From assembly GCA_026392935.1 (NCBI GenBank), contig JAPLBE010000012.1, forward strand, positions 1-64,000: a stretch of DNA of 64,000 bases. The letters are read 5' to 3'. Under the pieces are notes generated by a model, which was not told where the DNA came from, did not search any database, and worked only from the letters and a program-made list of their open reading frames with translations. This document shows, piece after piece, positions 8,673 to 18,708 of the stretch (position 1 is the first letter of the stretch; each line of letters starts with the position of its first letter). This DNA comes from Actinomycetota bacterium. Its GTDB lineage: Bacteria; Actinomycetota; Actinomycetes; Nanopelagicales; Nanopelagicaceae. The position numbers and the translations under genes are program-made.

Positions 8673-9529
8673 GTTCTTCGCACGCTCTGAAAATGCGCCT
8701 TGCACCATGGGCGCTCTTGCTTGTTTCTGCAGGATGGGGCCTTGCATTCGTTGTCATGAAAGATGCAATTGAAAAACAGAGTGTTAATAGTTTTCTATTC
8801 TCTCGTTTTCTTATGGCCGTCGTCGTGATGTGGCTGATCAAACCTCGTGTTATCAAGGCCATCAACAAAGAAATTCTCACTAAAGGTTTCATCGCTGGTT
8901 TGTTTCTAGGCTCTGGATACATTCTCCAAACACTCGGATTAGCTCTCACTGGTGCTGCTATCACTGGATTCATCACTGGCTTGTACGTTGTAGCCACTCC
9001 CCTCATTGCATCGCTCGTTTTGAAAGCTCGAGTTACAGCATTTACATGGGTCTGCGTTGGAATAGCGACGATAGGTTTGGCACTGCTCTCACTCAAAGGT
9101 TGGAGCCTTGGTTTTGGTGAATTCCTTGTCTTTCTCTGCGCTGTTGCATTTGCCGCCCACATTATTGCTTTGAGTCGCTGGAGCAGCGGCCTCGATGTTT
9201 ATGCGATGACAATTGTTCAACTTGGCACATGCGCACTTATGACTGGCGTTATTTCATTTGCCCAAGGTTTTCAGGCTCCAGTAGATACTTCTGGATGGTT
9301 AGTCATTGTTTACACTGCAGTTATCTGTACCGCAGTCGCATTTGTTGTGCAGACATGGTCCCAAGCGCATATGTCGGCAACGAAAGTGGCAGTTATTCTC
9401 ACGATGGAAGTTGTTTTCGCTGCCTTCTTCGCAATCGTATTTGGAGGAGAAACACTGACTCTGCGTGCACTTACTGGTGGTGTGCTTGTCATGCTGGCTA
9501 TGTTTATGATTGTGCTCAAGGAGGATTAA
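8669..9529 (+). CDS. EamA/DMT-family transporter
   Basis: This is a 286-residue, ten-helix drug/metabolite transporter superfamily protein made of two EamA repeats. The first opens with [20 protein letters not shown], and the second repeat shows the usual Gly/Trp pattern at its start. It is translationally coupled to nfo (4-bp ATGA overlap) and ends two bases before the threonine aldolase start. The substrate cannot be read from sequence; metabolite or amino-acid export is the common role. A second EamA gene at 16068-16943 is a separate paralogue. Confidence 0.85.
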   Translation: MSSSHALKMRLAPWALLLVSAGWGLAFVVMKDAIEKQSVNSFLFSRFLMAVVVMWLIKPRVIKAINKEILTKGFIAGLFLGSGYILQTLGLALTGAAITGFITGLYVVATPLIASLVLKARVTAFTWVCVGIATIGLALLSLKGWSLGFGEFLVFLCAVAFAAHIIALSRWSSGLDVYAMTIVQLGTCALMTGVISFAQGFQAPVDTSGWLVIVYTAVICTAVAFVVQTWSQAHMSATKVAVILTMEVVFAAFFAIVFGGETLTLRALTGGVLVMLAMFMIVLKED

Positions 9530-9531
9530 CC

Positions 9532-10569
9532 ATGGCAATCGATCTTCGTTCTGACACAGTCACGCGACCAAGTGATGGAATGCGCGCTGCAATGGCGCAA
9601 GCACCTGTTGGCGATGATGTCTACGGCGATGATCCAACAGTTAATTCCCTAGAAGAGCGTGTAGCTGCACTCTTTGGCAAGGAAGCAGGGTTGTTTACCC
9701 CTACAGGTTCACTTGCGAATCAACTTGCTATCCGCACGTTGGTTAAGCCAGGTGAAGAACTACTCGTTGAAACTCGTTCTCATATTGTTCGTGCAGAACT
9801 TGGTGCGGCTGCAACATTTAGCGGGATTACAACTCGCACCTGGCCTACTACCGATGGTTTGTTACGTGCCGAAGATCCACTTGCGGTTGCGCACGAGAAT
9901 GCAGGCCCATATCTAGTATCTACAACTGCTATCGCAATTGAGAACACACATAACTTTGGTGGCGGAACAATTCAGCCCATCGATGAAATTGCCGTTCTAT
10001 CACGCGCTGCTCACGCGAGAGGAATAGCTATGCACTTAGATGGTGCGCGCATCTGGAATGCTCATGTTGCATCCGGCGTATCTCTTTCAGAATACGGAAA
10101 ACACTTTGACACCATTAGCGTCTGTCTTTCAAAAGGCTTGGGAGCACCTATTGGCTCTGTCATGCTTTCAGATAAATCCCGGGTCGCAGATGCACGTATT
10201 TGGCGTAAGAGATACGGGGCTGGAATGCGCCAAGTTGGAATCATCGCAGCTGCGGGGCACTTCGCACTTGATAACAACATTAAGCGGCTTGCAGACGACC
10301 ATGACCGCGCAAAGAGATTGGCGCAAGCTCTGCACGCGATTAATAACTCTTTAGTTGATCCCGCAAAGGTGCAGACCAACATTGTTGGACTGGATCTAGT
10401 CGGCATGGGAATGACTGCTGCTGAATTTACAACTCGTTGTAAAGAAGCCGGGCTTTGGATTAGCGCGCTTGGTCCACATTATGCGCGTTTGGTCACGCAT
10501 CTTGATTTTGATGATGCGCAATGTGATCAGGCAATCGAAATATTACAGCGCGCCCTCGTGGCGAAGTAG
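9532..10569 (+). CDS. ltaE: low-specificity L-threonine aldolase
   Basis: This PLP-dependent enzyme cleaves L-threonine or allo-threonine to glycine and acetaldehyde. The N-terminus [19 protein letters not shown] is diagnostic, followed by [15 protein letters not shown]. The Asp that contacts the PLP ring is in [11 protein letters not shown], and the Schiff-base Lys is in [14 protein letters not shown] strong Shine-Dalgarno (AAGGAGGA) sits just before the ATG at 9532, which settles the start against a much longer open frame upstream. The length is 345 residues. The 3' end overlaps the convergent ogt gene by 27 bp. Confidence 0.94.
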   Translation: MAIDLRSDTVTRPSDGMRAAMAQAPVGDDVYGDDPTVNSLEERVAALFGKEAGLFTPTGSLANQLAIRTLVKPGEELLVETRSHIVRAELGAAATFSGITTRTWPTTDGLLRAEDPLAVAHENAGPYLVSTTAIAIENTHNFGGGTIQPIDEIAVLSRAAHARGIAMHLDGARIWNAHVASGVSLSEYGKHFDTISVCLSKGLGAPIGSVMLSDKSRVADARIWRKRYGAGMRQVGIIAAAGHFALDNNIKRLADDHDRAKRLAQALHAINNSLVDPAKVQTNIVGLDLVGMGMTAAEFTTRCKEAGLWISALGPHYARLVTHLDFDDAQCDQAIEILQRALVAK

Positions 10570-11037
10570 CCACTCTTTTTTATCTAAACCGTACGCATAA
10601 TTTCCGAGTGATCCACCAGTTTTTACAATGCGATGGCACGGAACAATCAGAACTATGGCATTTTTTGCACAAGCGCTACCTGCGGCGCGAACAGCAGCGG
10701 CGCTACCTGCACGTTCAGCTAATTCAGTATAAGAAATGGTTACACCTGGTCTTACTTTCTTCATGGCTTTCCATGCTTCTTGAGAAAAGTGTGCACCGGG
10801 TTGCCTAACTTTTATTGAATTCAGTGCAGAGATGTCACCATCGAAATAATCTTGAAGTAAATCTGTAATAACAGGAATCTTCTTAACACTCTTAATCTCT
10901 CGCATCGAATCTTCTTCACTCAGACTCTCTTTGAGAGCCTTCAGGTTTGAGAGATTTGCAGCCAAAAGAACATGCTCATCGGAAATCAGATTAAGTGTTC
11001 CGAGAGGTGAATCGAAGCTTGATAGAAGCAGTGTCAC
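10543..11037 (-). CDS. ogt: methylated-DNA--protein-cysteine methyltransferase
   Basis: Ogt removes alkyl groups from O6-alkylguanine by transfer to its own cysteine. The active site is in IVPCHRIVKTGG, preceded by the helix-turn-helix segment SYTELAERAGSAAAVRAAG and followed by [17 protein letters not shown]. The N-terminal domain is small. I set the start at the GTG at 11037 (MTLLLSSFDSPLGTL), ten bases after the aroG stop; a longer reading would run into aroG. It is the last gene of the minus operon pfk-aroG-ogt. Confidence 0.92.
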   Translation of the reverse strand: MTLLLSSFDSPLGTLNLISDEHVLLAANLSNLKALKESLSEEDSMREIKSVKKIPVITDLLQDYFDGDISALNSIKVRQPGAHFSQEAWKAMKKVRPGVTISYTELAERAGSAAAVRAAGSACAKNAIVLIVPCHRIVKTGGSLGNYAYGLDKKEWLLRHEGAL

Positions 11038-11047
11038 GCTCGCTAAA

Positions 11048-12409
11048 TTAGCGGTCGCGCAACATTTCGGCAACCAAAAATGAGAGTTCCAGGGACTGAG
11101 AATGATTCAAGCGTGGGTCACACGCGCTCTCGTAGCGTGACTCTAGATCCTTCTCAGAGACTTCATTTCCTCCACCAAGGCATTCGGTTACATCATCGCC
11201 CGTGAGCTCAATATGGATGCCGCCTGGGTGAGTGCCCAGCTTCTTGTGAACCTCAAAGAAGCCACGAACTTCATCAAGAACATCTTCGAAGTTACGTGTC
11301 TTATAGCCATTTTTGGATTCAAAAGTGTTGCCATGCATTGGATCGCAGACCCAGAGAACGCTCGCCCCACTCTTTGTCACACCTTCGACGAGAGCTGGGA
11401 GCGCCTGGCGAATGGTCTTTGCACCCATACGTGTAATAAATGTGATGCGCCCTGGTTCATTATCTGGGCTGAGCTTTGCAATCAGAGCAAGAGCATCTTC
11501 AACTGTGGACTTTGGTCCAAGCTTTACACCGATTGGGTTACGAACCTTTGAAGCGAAATCAACATGTGCGCCATCGAGCTGGCGTGTGCGTTCGCCAATC
11601 CAGATGAAGTGACCTGAAACATCGTAAGCAAGTTGTGTGCGTGAATCGATACGAGTTAAAGCCTTCTCGTATTCAATGATGAGCGCTTCGTGGCTTGCAT
11701 AGAAATCAACGGCCTTGAACTGTTCTGGATCTACTCCAGCAGATGCCATAAATGCCAATGCGCGACCAATCTCAGTCGCCATTTGTTCGTACTTCTCACC
11801 AAATTTTGAATCGCGAATAAAGCCCTTGTTCCATTCGTGAACCTGACGCAGATCTGCAAAACCACCTTGAGTAAATGCGCGAACCAAGTTAAGAGTCGCA
11901 GCGGATGTGTTGTATACGCGAACCAATCTCTGTGGATCCGGAGTGCGTGCACTTTCAGTGAATTCAATGTCATTGACAGCATCACCACGGTATGCAGGCA
12001 GCGTTACATCACCGCGGGTTTCCAAATCGTTAGATCTCGGCTTTGCGAATTGACCAGCCATACGTCCAACTTTGATAACCGGTAAACTTGAGTGGTACTG
12101 AAGAACCGCTGCCATCTGCAAGATAGTTTTGATGCGATTACGAATAGAATCTGCAGTAGCTGATGTAAATGTCTCAGCACAGTCACCACCTTGTAACCAG
12201 AATGCACGACCAGCTGCTGCTTCTGCAATTTTCGCTTTGAGATCATCGCACTCACCTGCAAACACAAGTGGCGGTAACGCTTTGAGGTCTGCAACAGCTT
12301 TCGCTAGTGGTGCACCATCTTTGCCACCCGGCCAATTTGGTTGTTGCGATGCAACAAGGGTCGGATCAAAAAGATTATCCACATTCGAGGAAGGCGTTGT
12401 CATAGTCAT
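11048..12409 (-). CDS. aroG: class II 3-deoxy-7-phosphoheptulonate synthase
   Basis: This first enzyme of the shikimate pathway condenses phosphoenolpyruvate and erythrose 4-phosphate to DAHP. It is the plant/actinobacterial type II form, 453 residues. Characteristic segments are FWLQGGDCAETF, VGRMAGQFAKPRS, PAYRGDAVND, HFIWIGERTRQLDGAHVDF, WVCDPMHGNT and GGIHIELTGDDVTECLGG, which hold the metal and substrate residues. It lies between the phosphofructokinase and ogt genes on the minus strand; the spacing of 36 bp to the upstream gene suggests one transcript. Confidence 0.96.
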   Translation of the reverse strand: MTMTTPSSNVDNLFDPTLVASQQPNWPGGKDGAPLAKAVADLKALPPLVFAGECDDLKAKIAEAAAGRAFWLQGGDCAETFTSATADSIRNRIKTILQMAAVLQYHSSLPVIKVGRMAGQFAKPRSNDLETRGDVTLPAYRGDAVNDIEFTESARTPDPQRLVRVYNTSAATLNLVRAFTQGGFADLRQVHEWNKGFIRDSKFGEKYEQMATEIGRALAFMASAGVDPEQFKAVDFYASHEALIIEYEKALTRIDSRTQLAYDVSGHFIWIGERTRQLDGAHVDFASKVRNPIGVKLGPKSTVEDALALIAKLSPDNEPGRITFITRMGAKTIRQALPALVEGVTKSGASVLWVCDPMHGNTFESKNGYKTRNFEDVLDEVRGFFEVHKKLGTHPGGIHIELTGDDVTECLGGGNEVSEKDLESRYESACDPRLNHSQSLELSFLVAEMLRDR

Positions 12410-12445
12410 AAGCGTAGAACGTTCAGATGCAATCTCGCACGGAGA

Positions 12446-13471
12446 TTAGCCAAAGAACGAAGTAATCTCCTCGTAGCGCTCGATGGGAACTGTCTTAAGA
12501 ACATCCGTTGCTGATGCCAACGGCACGCGAGCAATTTTCGTTCCATGGAGGGCCATCATCTTCCCGAAGTCGCCTTCGTGCACTGCAGTGATTGCCTCGA
12601 GACCAAAACGTGAGCTGAGTACGCGATCAAAGGCCGATGGTGTTCCACCGCGCTGAATGTGCCCAAGTACAGTGCAACGAGTCTGATAGCCAGTTTTTGT
12701 CTCAATCTCTGCAGCGAGCCAATCGCCGATGCCTGAAAGTTGTACGTGGCCAAATGCATCAAGTGGCTGATCTTTAGTAATCATGTCCCCATCTTGCGGA
12801 ATTGCTCCTTCTGCAATGACGATAATTGGCGCTGTTCCAGTCGCAAATCGCGACTTAACGTATTCGCAGACCTTATCTACTGAGAACTTAACCTCTGGGA
12901 TAAGAATGCATGCAGCATCGCCTGCTAATCCCGAGTGAAGAGCAATCCATCCGGCGTGACGTCCCATTACTTCAACAATGAGTGGACGGTGGTGGGATTC
13001 TGCAGTTGTATGCAGGCGGTCGATTGCTTCCATTGCGATATTTACTGAAGTATCAAAACCAAATGTGAAATCCGTGTTGTTAAGGTCGTTATCGATTGTC
13101 TTTGGTACGCCAATAACTTTGACGCCAAGTGCATCAAGCTTTGTAGCAACACCAAGAGTGTCTTCGCCACCGATTGCAATAAGTACATCGATTCCCTGAT
13201 CCGCAAGGTTTTGCTTAATGCGCTCGACGCCATTTTCAATTTTAAATGGGTTGGTGCGTGAAGAACCAAGGATGGTTCCGCCCTTGGCAAGAATTGGCTT
13301 CACGGTTGCAAGATCTAGTGGCATGGTTAACGCCTCGAGCGGACCTTTCCAACCATCGCGGAAACCTACGAATTCATATCCATACTCTTTAATACCTTTA
13401 GTTACGACTCCGCGGATAACGCCGTTGAGTCCTGGGCAGTCTCCGCCACCTGTAAGAATTCCAATACGCAT
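12446..13471 (-). CDS. pfp: 6-phosphofructokinase, pyrophosphate-dependent type by sequence
   Basis: This group A phosphofructokinase of 341 residues phosphorylates fructose 6-phosphate. GGGDCPGLN (8-16) is the phosphate-donor loop and PKTIDND (123-129) holds the catalytic Asp. Two residues decide the donor. In ATP enzymes such as E. coli PfkA positions 104 and 124 are Gly; here they are Asp104 (in GGEDT) and Lys124 (in PKTIDND). This Asp/Lys pair is established as the mark of pyrophosphate-dependent enzymes, including that of Amycolatopsis methanolica. The enzyme is thus probably reversible and spares ATP. The start is the ATG at 13471; the open frame extends 12 codons further upstream without family likeness. 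Confidence 0.9.
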   Translation of the reverse strand: MRIGILTGGGDCPGLNGVIRGVVTKGIKEYGYEFVGFRDGWKGPLEALTMPLDLATVKPILAKGGTILGSSRTNPFKIENGVERIKQNLADQGIDVLIAIGGEDTLGVATKLDALGVKVIGVPKTIDNDLNNTDFTFGFDTSVNIAMEAIDRLHTTAESHHRPLIVEVMGRHAGWIALHSGLAGDAACILIPEVKFSVDKVCEYVKSRFATGTAPIIVIAEGAIPQDGDMITKDQPLDAFGHVQLSGIGDWLAAEIETKTGYQTRCTVLGHIQRGGTPSAFDRVLSSRFGLEAITAVHEGDFGKMMALHGTKIARVPLASATDVLKTVPIERYEEITSFFG

Positions 13472-13622
13472 TACGTGCTCCAAAGTTAAGTGAGATTTCG
13501 GCTGCAATTACGCCGCACTGTGGTCAACACTGACTGGGACAGTCTAGCCTTTCGCCATGGCAAAGCCCCAACTCCGCGCATGTGTGAGTTCGCAACTACC
13601 TAGAAATCTGCGTGAAAGCTAG

Positions 13623-15119
13623 GTGAAAGCGGTCCTTCTACTCAACGACCATCTCAATCGAGATTACGGTGCCCTTAAGGATGCTCACCCAAAGACTCAT
13701 CAGATTCTTTGCATTGAAAGTGAACGAATGCTCCACACGCGATCGTGGCACATACAACGGCTGTTTTTTCTTATCTCAAGCCGTGAACATTTTCTGCAAG
13801 AACTCAGGGATGAAGGATTTGTTGTCACATTCATTCAGAGCGCTGATACAAATACTGGAATAGAAGAGTTCCGAAAAGAAAATCCTGATACTGAGATTGT
13901 TACAACAGAGCCATCTTCACACAAGCAGTATCAGAGCTTGCAAGAAGCAGGTATTGCCTTTGTTGAAAATGATTTCTTTTTGACATCCAGAGTGCTCTTC
14001 GCTCAATGGGCTTCTGCACAAAAGTCATTAGTCATGGAAAATTTCTATCGCGCCCAAAGAGTGCGCCTGGATGTGTTAATGGAAGGCTCCTCTCCTGTTG
14101 GGGGCAAATGGAACTACGATGCCGATAATCGATTGCCACCTCCTAAAGGTGCGCACGCATGGCCTCAATACCTAGAGCATCAACGCGATGACATCGACAA
14201 ACGTGTACTACGTGAAATTAAAGAGCGGAAGATTCCAGTCTTTGGTGAAGATCCAGATTTAACGTGGGCCACAACTCGCGCTGGTGCATTAGCCCAACTC
14301 TCCCATTTCTGCGAAAACGTATTTGCTGAATTCGGAGCATATGAAGATGCAATGCCTCATGAGAGCTGGGCTGTGAATCATTCGCTACTGAGCCCCTATC
14401 TAAATATTGGTTTATTACATGCTGAAGAAGTAATCGAGGCAGCGCTTACGAAGTTCTCCGAAGGTGGAATTCCACTCGCCGGTGCCGAGGGATTTATTCG
14501 TCAGGTTATTGGGTGGCGTGAATACATCAACGGTCTCTATTGGTACTTCGGTGATCTTTACCGAGAAGAAAACTCTCTACAGGCCAATCGACCGCTTCTT
14601 CCACTGTATGAAGATTCAAGTAAAACTCAGATGAATTGTGTCGCTACACAAGTGAAAGATATTCAGGCGCGCGCCTGGGTTCATCACATCCCACGCTTGA
14701 TGGTTTTAAGTAACCTCGCATTAATTACTGGAACATCTCCCCAAGAGTTTCTTGATTGGATGAGACGAGCATTTATTGATGCAGCAGATTGGGTAATGGT
14801 TCCTAATGTCATTGGAATGAGTCTTCATGCAGATGGTGGACGATTGGCGACAAAACCATATGCATCTGGTGGTTCATACATTTCAAAGATGGGTAACTTT
14901 TGCAAGACTTGCGTCTTTGACCCAAAGAAGCGCGTAGGTAGCGATGCTTGTCCATTTACTACTTTGTATTGGGATTTCTTAGCACGAAATCAGGAACAAT
15001 TCTCGGGAAATCATCGTATGGGACAACAACTTGCTGGTTTACGAAGGCTAAGTGATCTTCCCGAATTACAGGAACGCGCTCAAGAAGTCTTAGAACTTCT
15101 CTCTCGCGGTGAGCTCTGA
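13623..15119 (+). CDS. phrB: FeS-BCP type photolyase / cryptochrome (PhrB-like)
   Basis: This 498-residue flavoprotein belongs to the prokaryotic FeS photolyase/cryptochrome group, whose studied members repair (6-4) photoproducts with light or act as photoreceptors. The four cluster cysteines are visible: one in QMNCVATQVKD, then CKTC followed by 12 residues and C in the segment after KMGNF. The group-typical N-terminus AVLLLNDHLNRDYGAL and the FAD-pocket stretches VIGWREYINGLYW and DWVMVPNVIGMS are present. The start is GTG at 13623, at the end of an approximately 150-bp divergent gap shared with the phosphofructokinase gene. A DNA repair role suits an organism of sunlit water; photoreception is the alternative. 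Confidence 0.92.
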   Translation: MKAVLLLNDHLNRDYGALKDAHPKTHQILCIESERMLHTRSWHIQRLFFLISSREHFLQELRDEGFVVTFIQSADTNTGIEEFRKENPDTEIVTTEPSSHKQYQSLQEAGIAFVENDFFLTSRVLFAQWASAQKSLVMENFYRAQRVRLDVLMEGSSPVGGKWNYDADNRLPPPKGAHAWPQYLEHQRDDIDKRVLREIKERKIPVFGEDPDLTWATTRAGALAQLSHFCENVFAEFGAYEDAMPHESWAVNHSLLSPYLNIGLLHAEEVIEAALTKFSEGGIPLAGAEGFIRQVIGWREYINGLYWYFGDLYREENSLQANRPLLPLYEDSSKTQMNCVATQVKDIQARAWVHHIPRLMVLSNLALITGTSPQEFLDWMRRAFIDAADWVMVPNVIGMSLHADGGRLATKPYASGGSYISKMGNFCKTCVFDPKKRVGSDACPFTTLYWDFLARNQEQFSGNHRMGQQLAGLRRLSDLPELQERAQEVLELLSRGEL

Positions 15120-15131
15120 TTCAATAGCGCA

Positions 15132-16067
15132 ATGACTTTAGCACCGGAAATAAAAGCTTTTCTCGAAGCAGGTGCCAAAGCTGGATTACCGCAAGTCTGG
15201 GAAGCGCCGATTGATGTGATTAGAAAAAACACTCAAGGCAGAATTGCTCTTGCTGGACCAGTAGAAGATATTCACGAAGTTGTTAATCGCTTTATCCCTG
15301 GCCCCACTGCAGATCTACCAATTCGAATTTACCGGCCAACAACGAATCCCGAAGCGCCAGCAATCATTTTTTTCCACGGTGGTGGATGGGTTTTAAACTT
15401 TCTCGATATCTATGATGCTGCCCTTACTCACCTAGCGAATCAAAGTGGCTTCACAATCATCAGTGTTAGCTATCAAAAAGCACCCGAGCATCCTTTTCCG
15501 GTTCCCTTTGATGATTGCTACGCAACTCTTCTTTGGGTAATCGAGAGCGCTAAAGATCTCAAGATAAATCCGCAGGCTCTCGGAGTTGCTGGTGACAGTG
15601 CTGGTGGTAATTTAGCTTCAGCTGTTGCACTCAAAGCGCGTGATAACGGAATCACACTTAGCTTTCAAATTCTTATCTACCCATGCAACGGAATGGATTT
15701 TGAACTTGAGTCCTATCGTGAGAATGCAACCGGATACGGGTTATCAACCCAAGCTATGAAGTGGTTCTGGGATCAATATCTGCAAGGTGATAGCCACAAT
15801 AACAATCCCTACGCAGTACCCATGATTGCAAACAATCACTCGAACTTAGCGCCGGCAATCATTGTTACTGCTCAATACGACCCATTGCTCTCCGATAGTC
15901 AGCGATATGCAGAATTACTTCAGCAAGCTGGTTCAAGCGTTGTTTACCGCGAGTACGCAGGAATGATTCATGGGTTCTTTGCCAACTTAGCTCTCACTCC
16001 AACATCAAAGCAAGCCATTAACTTTGTAGTTACAGAGATGAAGAAAATTACTCAAGGTGTTAACTAA
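15132..16067 (+). CDS. alpha/beta hydrolase, hormone-sensitive-lipase family
   Basis: This is a 311-residue cytoplasmic esterase-type hydrolase. The oxyanion-hole motif HGGGW (residues 82-86), typical of the HSL family, precedes the nucleophile elbow GDSAGGN. The acid lies in VTAQYDPLLSDS and the catalytic His in GMIHGF. No signal peptide is seen. It starts 12 bases after the photolyase gene and its stop abuts the next start, so it is probably cotranscribed with both. The natural substrate is unknown; short-chain acyl esters are usual for the family. Confidence 0.9.
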   Translation: MTLAPEIKAFLEAGAKAGLPQVWEAPIDVIRKNTQGRIALAGPVEDIHEVVNRFIPGPTADLPIRIYRPTTNPEAPAIIFFHGGGWVLNFLDIYDAALTHLANQSGFTIISVSYQKAPEHPFPVPFDDCYATLLWVIESAKDLKINPQALGVAGDSAGGNLASAVALKARDNGITLSFQILIYPCNGMDFELESYRENATGYGLSTQAMKWFWDQYLQGDSHNNNPYAVPMIANNHSNLAPAIIVTAQYDPLLSDSQRYAELLQQAGSSVVYREYAGMIHGFFANLALTPTSKQAINFVVTEMKKITQGVN

Positions 16068-16943
16068 ATGTCACGTCGCGGCTGGTTTCTATTTATCCTG
16101 GTCGGGTTTCTGTGGGGTATTCCCTATTTGTTTATCAAGATTGCAGTTGATCCGGATAATGGATTTTCGCCAGCAATTGTTGTCTGCCTTCGTACTGCAA
16201 TCGGGGCAGCCATTCTGATCCCGCTCGCAATCAAGCAAAAACAACTTATGCCGGCAATCCGTGGAATTAAATATGTCGCACCTTATGCGCTTCTAGAAAT
16301 GATTGGTCCGTGGATTCTGATTGGCACCGCTGAGCAGAAGATTTCTTCAGGCTTGGCTGGATTACTTATTGCATCAGTACCCATCTGGGCAACGATTTTC
16401 GCATCGATGCGTGGTGACAAAACTGTCTGGCAACGCAAACGTCTCTTTGGAATCGTCATCGGTTTCGTTGGACTTATTGCCATCGTTGGAATAGAAAGCA
16501 TCAAAGGAAGCTCAGATCCAATTTCGATTCTGATGGTTCTTGTAGCGGCTATCGGATATTCGTATGCGGTGATGATGGTGCAAAGTGGGCTTCCACATGT
16601 TTCAGGAATTGCAATCAACGCTGTCGCTATGGCAATCACAGCAATTTTCTATTTACCTTGGGCCTTTCTTCAGTGGCCAACACATGAAATTTCGGGTGAG
16701 GCAATCCGTGCAGTTCTAGGTCTAGGAATTCTCTCAACTGGCATTGCATTCGTCGCGTTTTTCTCACTTGCAGCAATTATTGGCGTTGCTCGCGGATCGC
16801 TGGTTACATATCTCAATACTGCATTTGCCGTAGTTCTTGGTGTCATAATTCTTAACGAACCGCTTACAACGGGCATGCTCCTAGGTTTGCCACTCGTATT
16901 GATCGGTTCATATTTCGCGAGCCGTAAGCCTGTAACCACATAA
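16068..16943 (+). CDS. EamA/DMT-family transporter
   Basis: This is a second ten-helix EamA-repeat transporter of 291 residues. The N-terminus (WFLFILVGFLWGIPYLFIKI) and the start of the second repeat (ILMVLVAAIGYSYAVMM) are typical. The ATG directly follows the hydrolase stop with no spacer. The next gene begins 19 bases downstream. The substrate is unknown. It is not a close duplicate of the EamA protein at 8669-9529, since the two differ clearly in sequence. Confidence 0.85.
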   Translation: MSRRGWFLFILVGFLWGIPYLFIKIAVDPDNGFSPAIVVCLRTAIGAAILIPLAIKQKQLMPAIRGIKYVAPYALLEMIGPWILIGTAEQKISSGLAGLLIASVPIWATIFASMRGDKTVWQRKRLFGIVIGFVGLIAIVGIESIKGSSDPISILMVLVAAIGYSYAVMMVQSGLPHVSGIAINAVAMAITAIFYLPWAFLQWPTHEISGEAIRAVLGLGILSTGIAFVAFFSLAAIIGVARGSLVTYLNTAFAVVLGVIILNEPLTTGMLLGLPLVLIGSYFASRKPVTT

Positions 16944-16962
16944 TTCTTGCCATACTTACTCA

Positions 16963-17772
16963 ATGCTTGAAGCACTCTTCCTCGGCCTAGTTCAAGGGCT
17001 CACAGAATTCATTCCAGTTTCATCGAGCGCACATTTGCGCATTGTTGGTGAATTTCTGCCGAATGCTAACGATCCAGGTGCGGCATTTACCGCAATTTCG
17101 CAAATTGGCACTGAGCTAGCGGTCTTGATTTACTTTAGAAAAGATATTTTCTCAATTCTTAGAGCTTGGTTTAAGCGAGATGGTTCTGCCGAAGCACGCT
17201 TAGGAACCTTAATCATTATTGGAACTCTTCCAATCGCAGTTCTCGGCTATCTAGGTCAGAGTTACATCACCAACAATTTCAGATCTCTATGGATAGTTGC
17301 AACAACGCTGATTGTTTTCGGATTGCTTCTTGGTTTTGCAGATAAGGTAGGAAGAAGCGAAAAGGTGTTGGCTAATCTGAGCGCACGTGACGGAATTGCT
17401 TATGGTCTTGCACAATCACTTGCTCTCGTCCCTGGTGTTTCTCGCTCTGGAGCAACGATTGCACTAGGCAGATTACTTGGCTACAAACGCGAAGCTGCGC
17501 TTCGGTATTCGTTTTTGCTCGCGCTTCCAGCTGTATTCGGCAGTGGATTTTATGAACTCAAGAGTGCAATCTCAGATTCATCAGTGAACGTGTATTCGAT
17601 ACCCGAAACTTTGGGTGCCACGGTTGTTGCATTCGTCGTTGGGTACAGTGTTATTGCTTGGCTAATGAAATACATTGCAACAAAGACCTTTACACCTTTT
17701 GTTATCTATCGCGTAGTGCTTGGTTCGGCGCTATTGATTGCACTTGCTACTGGTGCTCTTAGCGCTCAGTAA
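16963..17772 (+). CDS. uppP: undecaprenyl-diphosphatase
   Basis: UppP (BacA family) dephosphorylates undecaprenyl diphosphate outside the membrane, recycling the lipid carrier for peptidoglycan synthesis. Both family motifs are present: GLVQGLTEFIPVSSSAHL near the N-terminus (Glu and Ser of the active site) and PGVSRSGATI in the middle (with the catalytic Arg). About eight membrane segments fit the 269-residue length. Its 3' end overlaps the convergent era gene by 14 bp. Confidence 0.96.
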   Translation: MLEALFLGLVQGLTEFIPVSSSAHLRIVGEFLPNANDPGAAFTAISQIGTELAVLIYFRKDIFSILRAWFKRDGSAEARLGTLIIIGTLPIAVLGYLGQSYITNNFRSLWIVATTLIVFGLLLGFADKVGRSEKVLANLSARDGIAYGLAQSLALVPGVSRSGATIALGRLLGYKREAALRYSFLLALPAVFGSGFYELKSAISDSSVNVYSIPETLGATVVAFVVGYSVIAWLMKYIATKTFTPFVIYRVVLGSALLIALATGALSAQ

Positions 17773-18676
17773 AACCAAGACGTTCCAGGAGTTTAGGATC
17801 GCGCTGCCATTCTTTAGATACCTTGACATGTAATCCAAGGAATATACGTGCACCAAGCTCGCGCTCAATATCTTTTCGAGCTCGCATGCCAATATCTTTC
17901 AAACGCTCGCCTTGGTGGCCCAAAATAATTCCAGTCTGTGAATCTCGTTCAACGTGAATAGTGGCGTGGATATCAAAGAAAGGGCGACTACCCTTCTCTT
18001 CGCGCTCTGCCATTTCATCGATGGTGACCATAATCGAATGTGGAAGTTCTTCACGCGCATCGCGCATCGCAGCCTCGCGAATAAGTTCGCATATCAACTG
18101 CTGAATATCTTGATCGCTCTTCATATCCAGTGGGTAATAGGCAGGCCCGATCGGCAAATTCTTTCCGATAAGTTCTTCCAGCAAATCGATTTGTTCATGA
18201 ATTGCAGCGGAGATAGGCACAATTTCATTCCATGTAAAACCTTTAGCTAGCTCTGAAATTCCTAGTAGACGCGTTGCAATATTCTTCTTAGAAACCAAAT
18301 CTGTCTTAGTGACAAGGGCAAACTTCTTAGCACGTGGATACTTTGCAATTTCAGCTGCAATGAATTCATCTCCAGCACCCGATGTCTCATCTGCTGGCAG
18401 ACACATCATGACGATATCGACTGAATCCATGCTCTCGCTGACAACCGCATTAAGGCGATGACCAAGAAGAGTCTTTGGCTTATGGACTCCGGGAGTATCT
18501 ACAAGAACCGCTTGAAACTCTGGATTATTTACGATTCCACGAATTGCATGTCGTGTTGTGTTGGGATGCGGAGAAGTAATCGCAATCTTTTTCCCAACGA
18601 GTGCGTTAACGAGAGTCGATTTTCCGGTATTTGGGCGGCCGACTATTGCGACAAAGCCCGAACGGAATTCACTCAT
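17759..18676 (-). CDS. era: GTPase Era
   Basis: Era is a GTPase that binds the 3' end of 16S rRNA and assists 30S subunit assembly. The G1 motif is GRPNTGKST, G3 is DTPGVHKP and G4 is TKTD; the C-terminal KH domain contains GIILGHQGERLKDIGMRAR. The length of 305 residues is normal. The gene lies 32 bp downstream of dprA on the same strand and may be the last gene of the yraN-comM-dprA transcript. Confidence 0.96.
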   Translation of the reverse strand: MSEFRSGFVAIVGRPNTGKSTLVNALVGKKIAITSPHPNTTRHAIRGIVNNPEFQAVLVDTPGVHKPKTLLGHRLNAVVSESMDSVDIVMMCLPADETSGAGDEFIAAEIAKYPRAKKFALVTKTDLVSKKNIATRLLGISELAKGFTWNEIVPISAAIHEQIDLLEELIGKNLPIGPAYYPLDMKSDQDIQQLICELIREAAMRDAREELPHSIMVTIDEMAEREEKGSRPFFDIHATIHVERDSQTGIILGHQGERLKDIGMRARKDIERELGARIFLGLHVKVSKEWQRDPKLLERLGFTER

Positions 18677-18708
18677 GGGGTAAGTCTCTCATTACCCACC
18701 TGCATTAC

